From assembly GCA_964036155.1 (NCBI GenBank), contig OZ038423.1, positions 81,173,249-81,237,248 on the forward strand: DNA of 64,000 nucleotides, written 5' to 3'. The notes beneath the pieces were generated by a model. That model ran no database searches. It worked only from the letters and a program-made list of their open reading frames with translations, and was not told the origin of the DNA. Both the position numbers and the translations under genes were made by a program. Of the stretch, positions 1 through 12,342 are shown piece by piece; the first letter of the stretch is position 1; every line of letters starts with the position of its first letter. The DNA comes from Diploscapter coronatus (Eukaryota; Nematoda; Chromadorea; Rhabditida; Rhabditidae).

Positions 1-986
1 TCCAGGATTTCCTCAGAGTGCTTCCACACCTCGGTGACCGCTTTTTTCTGGACAATTGTTTTTTTAAATAGTAAAAAATTGTTCCGTTAAAAATTGCACT
101 CACGTTTTCACGATGATCCTACATTTTTAATTTCACTATGAACCAAAATTAAATAAAAAAGAACATTTTGAAAGGACAACTTGTAAATGACTTAACCCCC
201 ATCGTTTTGTCACATTATCCATCTTTCCTTCTTTTCTCTAACTATAACTTACATTTTATGAGTTGTCAAAAAATAAAAAGGTAATTTTAAATAGGTTGCC
301 GAACCTGTCCCATTTTGCCGGCCCTTTCCAGCGCTTCAATCAGCCTTCTCGCTGCAGATCTGTCTTCTGGCTCGAGGGAGGGAAGGCGAGAGCTGCCGAT
401 CGAACGATCCGAATGGAGCTGAGGCGTAGGTCTGCGAGAGAGGATCGAAGGGAGTAAGGCTAAAAATTTCTAAAATGTGTTTTTATTTTAAAAATAGAAC
501 AGAAATATCTATTTTTTTAAGAATTTTATTTTCAAACAAAAATAAAGAAAAAACTGACGAGGACTTGCTGTAGACATGTTGCGCTGAGGCGACATCAAGG
601 TCGGGGGGTCTTCTGAGTCCCTCGCGATCTCGATAAAATCGGGCTGGGAGAGATAAATATTTTTATTACCTAGAAAAAATGTTTTCCTACTCTAGGAAAA
701 CACATCTTTGAACTAAATTCTTCTGACCTAGGTTAGAAAAATGATCCTTCTAGCCTAAAATAATAATTTGTTCATCATTTTACTTCTTTCTTCTATAAAA
801 TGATAGGCAAATTGTGTCAAATTTCTCGAAAAAAAACCCTTGAAATCTACCAATCCCTACAAAAAGGGGACTAAAATATCCCTCAAGTTTGTTTACTTGG
901 GTGTTTTGCCCTGAAGGACCATATTCCAGGTCTCCGCCGGTTTCATCACGAAAAGCCACCTTCTTCCTGGAAAGCCGTTGCTCCAT
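1..986 (-). CDS. Unrecognised protein, 5' exons only (runs off left edge)
   Basis: Four exons can be joined in one frame: 986-897, 643-559, 459-305 and 47 to beyond base 1. The start ATG at 986 lies 5 bases after an acceptor (ttttagcattcag), a typical trans-splice site. The product begins MEQRLSRKKVAFRDETGGD; the middle is rich in Ser, Pro and Arg, and the visible end is charged and helical-looking (EDRSAARRLIEALERAGKMG, then KKAVTEVWKHSEEIL). I see no signal peptide, membrane segment or known domain in these roughly 125 residues and do not recognise the family. It lies 1.0 kb downstream of eIF3a on the same strand, so it could be a downstream operon gene, though the spacer is long for a classical nematode operon. 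Exon phases agree at every junction, which is the main support that it is real. Confidence 0.6.
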
Positions 987-1994
987 GGCTTCTGAATGCT
1001 AAAAAAAAATGCGAAAATTTCTAAACAAATCCACTACACATCACAGATATTTCAGGCATTATCCAGGCCATGACTCCAAAAATGGTTAGCAAAAACCAAA
1101 TTTCACACACACACCATTCTATTCTACCACCAACATAACAAGGGTTAGAAAAGTTTCTGAAATCCGGACAATTTCGAAAACCAAAACAAAGGTAGACAAG
1201 CAACAAAGATCCTAGAACGACTTTTTGTTCGGATAAAATTTACCATTTCTCGATAGAATAGTTGAGGGGAAATCACCAAAAATACAATAGAAAAATTTCA
1301 CATCTACTAAAGATATTGATGATTAAGAAAGTGTGGTCCGCATCTAAAAATTGCGGAACCGAGAAGTTCCGAATTTTGAAAAAAAAAATGCGGATCACGA
1401 AAGAATAACAAGTTAACGGGTCAATGGTGTAACAGACTGGGGGAAAAGCGCACTACCCAAAGAGTAAATACAAATGATATCTAAAATTCTACACTCCTCT
1501 TGAAAAACATTTTCATTTTTCAAAAAAGGTGTAAAATATTAAAAAAAGATAAATAATTACTTATTCTTAATAAAATTGTTACCATAAATACCATAGAAAA
1601 TAATTCAACAAGCAGAGGGTTACCAAAAAGGAAAAAATCAACAGAAGAGAGAAAATCCATTAGAGGAAATGTATTTTGACGAGTCCCGGCGAAAACCTTG
1701 GATATAGAATTTTTAGAATCAGAAAAAGTAGATAAGGCGAATCTGAAAAGTGCGCAACTATTGCAGGTTTTTGACATTCAGCAAAATAACTGCACACCTT
1801 CCATTTCCACAAAAATAATCCGACACAATGTGTAAGAATGCCGTGATCCTACAAATTTCAAAAGTGTACGCCTACTTTTGAAGCCATAAAAAATCAAATT
1901 ACGAAAATGTGTAAGATGACAGTTATTCTAACAAGGGTGAAAAGTGGGCACTTTTTGCCGAATTTTGAAAATCTGCAATTGTGCGGCACATTTT
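987..1994. other. Spacer between eIF3a and the left-edge gene
   Basis: No supported exon in about 1 kb. It holds a hairpin at 1333-1399 (arms gtggtccgcat / atgcggatcac, with an inner gcggaa/ttccg stem) and two near copies of tgtgtaaga around 1830 and 1907. The eIF3a 3' UTR must lie at the right of this stretch. Confidence 0.6.
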
Positions 1995-4900
1995 TCACTT
2001 TTCCTTTCTTCTCCAGTTCCTGTCGGCGTCGGCATTGCCGTGGTGCGGCGCCCCGGTTCCAGTCGGGCGGTCCGCAATTCGCTCGCCAGGCTTCGACTGA
2101 CCGCCGGCCATCTGACGGCGACGATTTCCGACCTGCAAAATGTTTAAATAAAACGCGCTCTCATCATTTCCCATGCTATTTCGAGCAAGTTGCAAGAGTT
2201 GAATTGGCAACTAACGTCTGAACGAGCCCTAAGGCTTTCTTTAATTTCTTAAATTAATTCTTTTTCTGTATTTTCATATAAACTTTTTGAAAATGTGTCA
2301 TTAGAAATTTTTGAAGCCAATAAAATTTGTAAAAATAAAAAAAGAACCCTTACATCCTCCCACTTCTGATCGTCGTTTCTGTCGTCTCTTCTATCATCCC
2401 TGCCCCCGTCTCTGTCTCTGTCTCTGTTGAAGTCCCTGGGCCCGTCTCTCGGACCACCGGGTCCTCGAGTTCCGAAGTCTCGGGACGATGGTGGTGCACC
2501 GCGGAAGTCTTGACGTGCTGAAAATTTGTATTCGAACAAATCATTTTAATCTCGGATTCATATTTACTATAAAATTTTTGCAAATAGTTTACCCTGCGGT
2601 CCGTCGCGATCGAAATGCCTGGTCGGAGCGGAGCCCGGGCCAGCGGAACCGCCCTCTGCTTGCTGAAAGCAAAAAAAACAATCAAATTTAAAGCAAAACT
2701 ATGCGAACCTGACGACGCTGCGAAGGCGGGACGTACTTGTCGCTTTTGGGCGGTGCTGCAGGAGCGGGAGCGGCAGCGGGAGGAGGGGTGGGTTCTGAAA
2801 AAAAAAAATTTATCAAATCAGAAAATCAAAATTTCACTGTATTCACTCATTTAGAGACTCCCCTCTAAAACTAAAGAGAAATAAGAGATTCTGTTCTTCT
2901 ATGCAGGGCTGTAAATGTGTTAGACACACGCATGACGAGATAGCGTTTTTCGAGAGAACATAGGGAAAGCATGTCCCTTTCTCTCTCAAAAATCCACTTT
3001 CACTATGCGTGTCTAACGCATTTACAGTCCTGCTTCTCTGGCTTCTTTGAAAAAGTATACGGTATTCGAATTTTACCCGACTCCTTCTTGTTCACGTTGC
3101 CTCTGGCCCAGGTGCCTCCGGGGACGTTGGACGGGGGCGCGGCGCGCTCTACCCTGTCCATCGGAGGACGGGTCGCTAAAATTTGCAAAAATTAACTTTT
3201 TGTTAATTTTCAAGAAATTACCAATGGGTCTGGGCGGGGGCGCGGAATCGGTCTTCGCACGCCAAGCCGTGTCCTGGGAGGCCGCGCTGGGGGGATTCTG
3301 AACATTTCTCTTTTCAAAAACTTCATTTCTTTTATTAAAAATACAATAATAGTAATAATGGTTAATGAGGAGAATTCAATTCTCAACAAGAAAAAATAGT
3401 ACACTTTTCTTATAAATTTCTAATTTTCTTTGTATAAAAGTTCAATTTTTCCCCTATTTTTATGGCCCCTTGGGTTTACAGACGGATCATAGACGTAGAC
3501 GCGGCTCGTTTTTCTGATTTCTTCGCTTTTCTTACATTTCCCACCCTTCCTATCTGTCTGTAAATACAGGGGCCTATTTTTTTATAAGAGAGCAAAAGTT
3601 ATCTGTCCCACCTCCGTCCTCTCGCGCATGGGCTGCCGGTCTCGTGGAGGGAAGGGGCCTGAACCCATCGATCTGGAGGACGGCCCTGAGGAAGTCGTCT
3701 CGCCCTTGCGCCAGTTGGAGTCCTGCGTGGAACGCGACTCCTCCATACGGTCTCTGTCCCTGTCCCCGCCGCGACGCTCGCCACGATGATCTTGCTGAAA
3801 CTTTATTTAAATGTTTTTGCTCCTACTTTTTCTTAATTTTCTATCTCAGTTCTGTTTTATTTTTAATTACTTGTTCTCGTGTATGTCCATCAGAAGTATT
3901 GAAGCGAGTTTTATAGAATCGAATATAAAGTTTCGTGAAGCATTCAAACTTGTTTCATTTCGTTTTACTAAAGATATGCCTCCGAAAAACATGCGAAAAC
4001 ATTCCAACTAATTTTCTATAGAATATTTTGCCAAATTTGAAATTTTTAGAATTTTAGTTTTTAAAAGTTCCCTACCCTGGGCGGTCTCTCCATCTTTCTG
4101 AACTCGTCGAGCTGGGCCTGACGAGCACGCTCCTCCTCGTCGCGCTTTCTTCTTTCCTCGTCTGCTTTTTCCTGAAAATTGATATTTTAGGCTCCGTCCA
4201 CTTTTTGATAAAAAAAATTCAAGTAACACGTGTTCTTTGACGGAAGGATAATCAAGTTTCATCATCCTCCAAAATATTTTCTATCCTAGTGTTCGTTCGA
4301 AGCAGTGAAATTATCAAGGAAAGGAGAGTGAGAGAACAAATTTTGAGGCATAGGTTTTTAGACGTGTTATTTATTTACCTTGTAATACATAGCCCTTCTC
4401 TCAGCCTTTCGCTCTGCATGTCTGTCGGCGAGACGTTGGTCGCGTACCGCCTTGAGCTTCTCTTCCCACTCGCGGTACTGAAAATCAAAATTTGAATAAG
4501 TTTGACAAAAAATAAAAATATTTAAAGTGAAAATTAAAGCAAAAACCCACGATCACTTTCTCGAAGTTGTCCTTGAGCTCATCCTGGGTCTGATTCATGA
4601 AGCCGAGCGCGTCCTCCTTCACATGCGCCCACATCTCCCACAGCTTGATTTGACGCTCGTGTGCGGCACTCAAAATTGTCCATTTTTCATGAAAGGGGCG
4701 GAATTTTAGAAATTTCTATCAGGGATCGATTTTTTAAATTTTTATCAAAGTGGTCAGTTCTAAAAATTTCTATTTATTGCTATTAAACGAGGTGCATTTC
4801 TAAACTTTCATCAAGGGGATGGATTTGACCAATTTTCTGACTTACATCGCCTTAGCAATCTTGGTGTTCTCGTAGGCGTCATGCAGTTGGGGAGCCTCCT

Positions 4901-7900
4901 TCGTGCGCCTCATCATCAGGGCTTTTCTGAAAAATATCTATATTTCAAGAAATTTCTCGTCTAATTTTTAAATCCCTGAAAACTGCTTTTGAAATATTTG
5001 GTTCAAATCTTCATCAAATAGTGTATTCTTGGGCAACTTGAAAATCGCGAGACCACGAGACAGTGAGAAATAACGTGAAAAAGAACGCCTATCATCTCCC
5101 ATACCCTACCCTAGTCTATACTATTTCGTGCTCTCGTGTCTCGTGGTTTCGCGGTTTCCAAATAACCATATTCCTGACAAAAATGTCGGTTTAACAAAAT
5201 ACATGAAATAAAATCGCCTATTTAAAGTGCGATTTTTTCAAGCACTAACCTTTCCATCATCTCTTCCAGATGGAGAGCTCTGACGTGGTGATCGAATTGT
5301 TTCTCCTGCTGCTGAAGGCGTTTCTGGGTCTCCAATCTTTCCTTGTCAACCCGTTCACGCTGAAGAAAAACCGATAGATAATAAACCATTTTGGAAAAAA
5401 ATCGCTATTTATCTTGTTTTAAATTTTTACCTGCTCTTTCACGAGAGTATCAGGGTCCATCTTGAAGAACGCATCATCGCCGATCTCTTTGATGATGCCT
5501 TGGTAGACGGCCTGGAAAATATTGACTTTCTCGAAGTGCAAAATAAAAAACCGATTAAATATATTTTTCAAATCTTCAAATAACGACTAGAGAAAGTATA
5601 ACATGCATTTTTTCAGATTCAAAAATGCTATATTACGTATTGCTTTGCAGTACGGTTTTTTAAACAATTTCCTTCAATTCATAGATTTTTAAGATGCGTT
5701 CATTTTTTTGATATTATGTCAAAAAGTATGAACGCGCCTTTACACTTTTAACCCAAGTGTTAGATCATTTAGAATAATAATAAAAAAACAAATACCGTAC
5801 CTGCTGAGCCATCTTCCTGAGTCTCTCCAGCTTGATCTTGTGCTGCACATCGTCCTAAAAAGGATATCATTTTTCAAGATAAAGTGATCAAAATTTCTTG
5901 AGAAATAAATAACAACAACAAACAAGTCCGTACATGCTCCGCCTGTTTCCTCTTCTTTTCGTGCTCAATGGACTCCTTTTCCAGTCTCTGCAGCTCGGCG
6001 ATCCTGTTCGCCTCCTCCCTCTTTTCCCTCTCGATTTGAGCGGCCCGAGTCTGTTCCTGTCGTTCTTTTTCCTTGATCTCCTGAAAATTCATCGGTTTTT
6101 ACTAATCTGTTTTATTTTTATCTTAATAGCGTGGGTGGAAACGTAACATATATTGGCTTCAAATTTCTGCTTTCCTAAGACATGCATTTTCTTGAAACAT
6201 TTCACAAAATTGGATTCTATTTCGTATGCTAAAAGCTCCAATGCCAATGGAGTAATTTTACTTCTTCCTCAAAAATTTCCGATTTTTGAAGCCTACCAAA
6301 AACATCAAAATTCCTCACCTTGTAATGCTCGATCTTCTTGGCGCGTCCCACGATGCGGTTGATCTCGTTCTGCTTGTTCAACTCGTACTGCTTGGCGTGG
6401 TGTTTCACCTTAATTGAAGGGACCATTATCTCGAGTTAATTGCTCTAATCATCTCATTAATTATCTTATTTAATTACCCAAATCACTTCATTTGATTAGA
6501 TCCTAGTTATCTTTAGCAATGATTATCCAAATATAACTATTTACCTTCTCAAGCAGTTCCTCCTTCTTCTTATCGCCATCCAGTATATCAACGGCGGCTC
6601 TCAACTTGTTGTACATCAGTTCGAGATGGGAACGGATTCCCTCCACACCGAGCTGAGTATCATCTCCTAAAATACAAATATTTATTTAAAAAAAAACGAT
6701 TTTTTAAGTCAGATTTTACAATTTGCAAAGAAAAAATGTTACAGTAAACTTGCAAGTTTTCAAAATGCACAAAAAAGCAGACTTCTCAGAACTCGAGTCC
6801 CGCAGAACAAAATAATGCACCTTTTCAAGAGAAACAAAGAAGGCATGCTCTTTTTCTCTCTCAATATAAGATACTATTTTGTTCTGCCGGGTCGAATTCT
6901 GAGAAGTCTGCGAAAAAACGTTTAGAAAATGTTAAAAAGTGAAAAATTGTGTTGAAAATCATAGAGTAACTCGAAAACGATCTCACCGGTAAAACCGCCA
7001 GCATCCTCCAAGTCTACGCCACCGGCCAAAGTCGCATCCGCCGCACCGAATCGCAGACATTGGCCCCGATGGTCGATTTGCGCTCTCACGTAGCGATGCT
7101 TGGCGACATCTACCACCTAAATAGGCGACTTTGAAATAGGTCTTAAAAATGCTCCTGTTTCAATCGGACTCTTCAAAACATGCGACCTGCAAAAAATAGT
7201 ATACCTTTTCGAGAGATAAAGAAGACATGCTCTTTTTCTCTCTCGATATGACACATTTTTTTCGGATAGAGTTTTGGAGAAGTCCGGATTTTTGAATTGA
7301 AACCAAACAAAAATAGATGAAGACAACATTTACCAGTCTTTCCAGTTCAATGTCGTTGTAGTAGGGAATGACCTTGCGGACTCTACTCCAGCTAATCGCA
7401 TCGTACATGACGGAAATCTAAACAAAAGATTAATTTATTAGTCATAAAGAAATGATCAGGGCCTTACAATTTTGCACACTCCCATGTTAAACATGACAGC
7501 GACAAGAAAAGCGGGAGTTTTTTTTCGCTTTCATGTTTAATATGAGCGTTAAAAACTTCAAGGCCTGGAACGATCCTACGAACAACTACTAATAAAAATT
7601 TTCGTTTTATCTTCTATTTTTTGAAACATGCTATTCTCTCTTATTTTTTAAATCTTTTCCTCATAATTAAATAATTGAATAACATACCAAAAATCTTCAC
7701 CACATTCAATTTTTGAAGCATAATTTTAAAATTTAAAATAAGAAGTAGGAATACCTGTTTGAGAGTTTTCGTAGCGACGACCATTCTGAGCGCCTCGATG
7801 TACTGTCTGTGATCCTCGCTTTCGACCTTCGTCAGCAGAGTTTCCATATCCGAGGCCATTCTTAAAAATAATCGAAATTTAAAAACTAACTCCAACTTAA

Positions 7901-10900
7901 TTTCGAGGAAGAAAGTCAACTTCAGAGTTAAAAAATAACCGCAACCGCGGTTGGCAATTTTCGAACAGTTTGCAAGTCTGTGTCCAAATTTCAAAATGTA
8001 TTTTTTATACCTGAGCGGAGCAAAGTTGTTCTCCAACAGCTTGTAGAGGTTCCTGGTTGGCTCATTGGCTACTTCGGGCAGGTTGAGGCGGGAGCACTCC
8101 TTGAGGATGCCGGCGCGAGTCGGAGCGACCGAGAGGCGGAGCAAGTTGGACAACATCCTGCAAATGCGGAAAATATTTATCGCCTTCTTCTTTCTTGAAA
8201 CGATGCACTATTTTGTCCTGCGGGGTCGTGCGCTTTGAAGAAGTCCTGCTTCAAACAAATCTCTGACCTAATATTGGCGATGTGCTGATCCTCGATGTCG
8301 AGGTGCCTGGTCAAGTCGGAGGGTGCATCCGCGCCGTCGGGAATCGACAGCGTCGCCAGCAGCACGCGAGACGCTTGTTCCTGAGCCTCCTCCTGCGTGA
8401 ACGACTTCTTCATGTCCTATAAATTAGCATATTTGGGAGGGAGATCACTGTAGGTTCGAATTTTTGAGAATAAGATATTTTATGTCACAGAAATTAGCAT
8501 ATTTCTTTGGGGATTGCGGTAAATCTGAGCAATGAACAGCGTGAATCATTATAAGAAATGCTTATTTTCGAAGATGTGGACTCTTTCAAACCTAGATAAC
8601 ATGTAAAGGAACTGTTCAGCAATTACTGCAAGTGTTTCAAACTATAACATAAGGGATTTCATGTGAAACCTATATTTAAAATAGAAATTTGTTATCATTA
8701 GAAAACAAGTAAGCATCCGATTATTCTCATAGATTCACATCGTCTAATTAAATTTTTTGAAACTTGTATAAAAGTAGAAAAAGAAAAACAAGCAAAACAT
8801 CTCGCCTTGTAAATAGTGTACTTCTGGAGGAGAGCGGCGGCGTGGAAAAGCCTGTTGCCTGCCTTCCAGAACACCAGGGCGAGCTTGTCATAATAGTTGA
8901 CGTAGCTTGCTGCAATTTTAAATTTAGCTTGAGAATTTTAAGAATTTTCAAGTTTTCAATTTCGTACCCGGCTTCACCATCCTCTTATCCTTGTCCTTGC
9001 TTAGCTGCATCATACTGTGCACGTCTTCAGCACTTCTGAAATTTTCAGGGCGCGTTTATACTAAGGAAACGAAAGAAAAAGAAACAACGGAGAGTGCATT
9101 TGCCAAAATGTTTGTTCTTTTTGCCTTGTCCGGCGAAGGCCTTTAAAAATTGATTCGAAAATCGATGTTTTTTTTTTCAAATTTGGAGCTTATTTGAATA
9201 AAATAAAAAATTTCGATTTTTTTACCTGTAAGCCTCCTGCCACAACTCCATGGTGATGGCCGTGTCAAGCTGATGGAGACGAGTCTCCTGCATCATAGCT
9301 AACGATTCAGCCGAGGAGAGCTTCACTCTTAAATAAAAATGTAAGTTTCAAGAAAACAAATAATATACACGCGACTTTTATTTTGTAAAAATGAAACATT
9401 TAGAGGAAAAGTAACTAACCCGTGAGTCAAATGCTGCTGCTTCTGGATCTGGTTGAGGTGGAGACGCATCAGATCGCACAGCTTGCGGAACTCGGTACGA
9501 CGCTGGTATTTCTGAATTTTATAGCTATTTTGTAGAATCTTGGAAATTTCATTTCGTTTAGAATCTAGCACTTAGAAAATTTCGAATGTTTTCTATCAAT
9601 TTAGTATCATAAAAAATGTTCATTTTTGGCAAAAGGAATACTCCGCACCTGACAGAATTTGAACGACAGACGAGCGATGTTGTGGTAGAGGGGTTCAACC
9701 TGGAAATAAAAGCATAAGCCTCGAAATTGATCAAATACAACATTTGACACCTTCAAATTCAAAATTCCTTTTCTTTTAACCGAGGAAAATTTGCAGAAAC
9801 GACATTCCCACAAGCCAGGGAAATGAAACTATAAAAAAAAATCGCTCGATTTCAAGTATTTGATTGGAAGAGAACATGTCGATATTCAAAAAATTATACG
9901 CTATTCGTCCCTCTCGTTTCTCTTCTACGCTACTCACTATTTCGCTCAAAATTCGATTATTTCGAATTGCGGAATGAGCATCGACTTTGCTCTCCAATCA
10001 ACGATAGTAAAAGTAGTTTCATTTTTTAAAAAATCTCGCCTGTGCATTGTTCCTCAACAATTCCAAGCAGTTTCTGTAGGAATCCCAGAGGAATCTGAGC
10101 CAAGGGGCCAGCACCGTACGGTCCATTCGGTCTTGTGCGGCCGCGCCAGAAACCACTGCCAAGAGCAGGCTGAAATAAATCCAACTTTCTTCAGGAAAAG
10201 AGGTCAATCCTATTTTCTTACGTTTCCGAGATGTCTCCCTGATCCAGATCATCAATTTCTTCGACTTTCTCGATGGACGTCTTCTGAGCGTCGAGGGTTT
10301 TCTGCTCGGCGAGTTTGAGGAAAAACTCGATCACCGTCTCCAGCGACTTGACGTTGATCTGAAATATCGATGTTTCAGACAGAGCTGCAAATAAAAACCC
10401 GCATCCGCGGATCGGATTTCATTTTTGAGGATGCGGGTGTCAAATCTTGACAAAAGTTGCAAGTCGAGTCTCGGAAAAATCGAAACCCAAACAATTTTTG
10501 AGATCCTTTTATTCAAAACAGACGTTGGGGGACGTTTTTCACCGCAAAAATTCGCATCATAATTTCTCGTCGCCATTATTAAGAATACTAATGCAAAACG
10601 GGCTGAAATACATTCACACCGCACAAGGGATGATATTTGCGGTGAGAAGCATCTCAGCGTTTGATTTCCGGAGCGAAGCTCGTCATGTGAAACTTTGTAA
10701 AGGTAATACGAATTTAAATTTAAAAAAAAAAAAAAAAAAAACCACAGTAATCTTCTATTATTTTACCTGCTGAGTGATAGCCTTGTACTGGAAAAGGGCG
10801 TCCTTGGCGACGTGCTGCTTCTTGAGCAGAACGCACAGTTCGAGATGCTTCAGCATGATCTGGAATTCAAATTTTACTTTTTTATTTCTAATTTTTTCCA

Positions 10901-11355
10901 TTTTATTTGAAATTTTGAACAAATTTTTTAGATTAAAAATAATTTGTAATACCGTACCAGCTCGTGTGTCTGCGACCATTGCTGCTTGTGGCGTTTCGCC
11001 TGAAAAAGATGAATAAGTTTCAGAAGATCGATCATTTTTTCAAATAGACTTCTCGCGTAATTTTTGTTGAAGGAAAAATTTTCAGGTTCTCTGGAAAATG
11101 TCCAAAAAATTCCCAAATTGAGGCATGCTTCGAGTTTCATAATTGAGGATCGCAAATGGAATCTAGTTTTAAAATATCTAATTTGAAAGAAATCCATCAT
11201 AATAATGAGGAAATATTTTTAATCGGATATATGGAATCCCATACCTTGATGGTGTCATGGAGCGTGTCCAGGGCATCGGCCTCTTTCCCGACATTGATGA
11301 GCTCCTCGGCCCTCTTCAGTGCGTTCTCCGGCTTGTGGAAGAAATTGGTCGGCAT
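1995..11355 (-). CDS. eif-3.A: Eukaryotic translation initiation factor 3 subunit A (eIF3a)
   Basis: Largest scaffold subunit of eIF3, which binds the 40S subunit in the cytoplasm and organises the preinitiation complex. About 32 exons give roughly 1,140 residues, close to the usual nematode length. Start ATG at 11355 ([19 protein letters not shown], family N-terminus); exon 1 is 11355-11245. Recognisable blocks follow in order: [18 protein letters not shown] (near 10.8 kb), [20 protein letters not shown] (10.1 kb), [20 protein letters not shown] (9.45 kb), [17 protein letters not shown] (8.35 kb), the PCI region (8.1-7.0 kb, [18 protein letters not shown]), a long Glu/Arg/Lys coiled coil (6.6-4.1 kb), and a C-terminal Arg/Asp-rich tail (3.8-2.3 kb, [17 protein letters not shown]). 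The last exon ends NWRRKEK with stop at 1995-1997. Introns host at least six small inverted-repeat elements. Divergent from KCMF1, about 1 kb away. Confidence 0.95.
2904..3032. mobile_element. MITE family A, copy 1 (eIF3a intron)
   Basis: A 129-bp palindrome. Arms start cagggctgtaaatgtgttag and return as acgcatttacagtcctg. The centre carries tttcgagagaaca and tttctctctcaa around gcatgt. There is no coding capacity. Confidence 0.85.
3462..3574. mobile_element. MITE-like element, ggcccct termini (eIF3a intron)
   Basis: Inverted ends of about 24 bp: ggccccttgggtttacagac on the left, gtctgtaaatacaggggcc on the right. Both ends are flanked by TA-rich DNA (left ttta, right tattt), compatible with a TA target duplication. 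Only copy seen in the window. Confidence 0.75.
5031..5162. mobile_element. MITE family F, copy 1 (eIF3a intron)
   Basis: Arms ttgaaaatcgcgagaccacg and cgtggtttcgcggtttccaa pair imperfectly. The right half contains tactatttcg, the motif shared with other elements in the window. Confidence 0.75.
6778..6910. mobile_element. MITE family B, copy 1 (eIF3a intron)
   Basis: A 133-bp palindrome with termini cagacttctcagaactcgag and gaattctgagaagtctg. Next inward are cgcagaacaaaataatgc and actattttgttctgccg. The core reads gaaggcatgctctttttctc. Confidence 0.9.
7165..7287. mobile_element. MITE family B, copy 2 (eIF3a intron)
   Basis: Same plan as the copy at 6778: cggactcttcaaaacatgcg on the left, gttttggagaagtccgg on the right, core ttcgagagataaagaagaca then tctttttctctctcga. 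Termini have diverged from copy 1. Confidence 0.8.
8204..8250. mobile_element. MITE family B, half copy (eIF3a intron)
   Basis: Only one terminus remains: tgcactattttgtcctgcgg followed by gctttgaagaagtcctg. The other arm is absent, so this is a solo-end or truncated copy. Confidence 0.55.
9859..10002. mobile_element. MITE family D, copy 1 (eIF3a intron)
   Basis: Inverted ends ttgattggaagagaacatgt and ctttgctctccaatcaa, each followed inward by a block around cgatattca / tgagcatcga. The interior has ctcactatttcgctc. Related copies lie at 16937 and 59006. Confidence 0.85.
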
Positions 11356-12342
11356 TTTCGCGCAAATTCAGCAAAAATCCAACAAAATCCGAGAAAGTCC
11401 ACGCGTTTTCCAGAAAAACTGAAAAATGTTACTTTTCTAAAAAAAATACAAATTCAAGAAAGTTGCACGATTTCCCCAGAAGAAACTTAAAGAATGCAAC
11501 TGTTTTCTTGGGAATTCGAAAAGATTAACAAGTTTTTCACTCAGTGTTTTCAGAAATGATAATTTTTTAGAAAATGATATTTTATGCTAGTTTTAGACGG
11601 AAAGAAGCCAATAAAAATCAGCCGATAATAATAATTAGGGTAATTAACGAGGGGAACAAGTACGAGATTTCGAAATCAAATTGCGCAGATGGAGAGAAAT
11701 CAATAAGTTTCGAGACGACTCAAATACTATATCGACTATCGCTTCTAGGAAAGCTTCAATCTGTCGATCAAATTTGTGCTACTTTTGAAAACCAGTTGTC
11801 TAAACATGGCTCCCCTCGAAAATATCGATTTTTGCGGGAATGAATAATTCAAAGCAGTCTCAAACTCGGCAAAAGATCGATGAATATTGAAGTTCTGGTA
11901 ATTTTTGCCTCGGGAGTGTTCTAGAATTTGTTCAGGAGGGGTCGGGATTTTAAAAATCCGGAAAAATCGCATTTTGGAGGGGGCTTTCGGACGAGTTTAG
12001 TGGATTTTGGGTCGATGGTCGAAATCCAATTGGGCTGGGAATAAGCTGTACTCTGTGTTCAATCGCGTTGGCGAAAATTTGCCGTTGTTGCTTGATTTCC
12101 GGATTATTTTTTTAGCTTTATCTGGCTTTTCTAGAGTCCACTCTTCTTTTATTTCGACTTGTTTGGAAAGTTCACCATTTCAGGAAAAATAATCCTGAAA
12201 AGTGGAAAAAATTGATTATCTTTCCTGGAAGTTGGTTTCCTTTAATTTGGGGCTATTTTAGCTTTATCCCCGGATTTAATTAATCTGCCCCTTTGCAGGT
12301 TCGTTGAGAGCCTCATTTTCTCCTGGAAAAGTGCCGCGCGGA
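11356..12342. promoter_or_regulatory. Divergent intergenic region, eIF3a / KCMF1
   Basis: About 990 bases between two divergent start codons, so it should hold both promoters. I see no coding exon, MITE or clear core promoter element. A good 3' splice site (cccctttgcag, ending at 12298) lies 44 bases before the KCMF1 ATG and could be a trans-splice acceptor. Confidence 0.6.

Noticed and set aside
9860..10318. 152-residue plus-strand open frame
   Set aside because: It runs from a family D element into two eIF3a exons read backwards; no splice or homology support.
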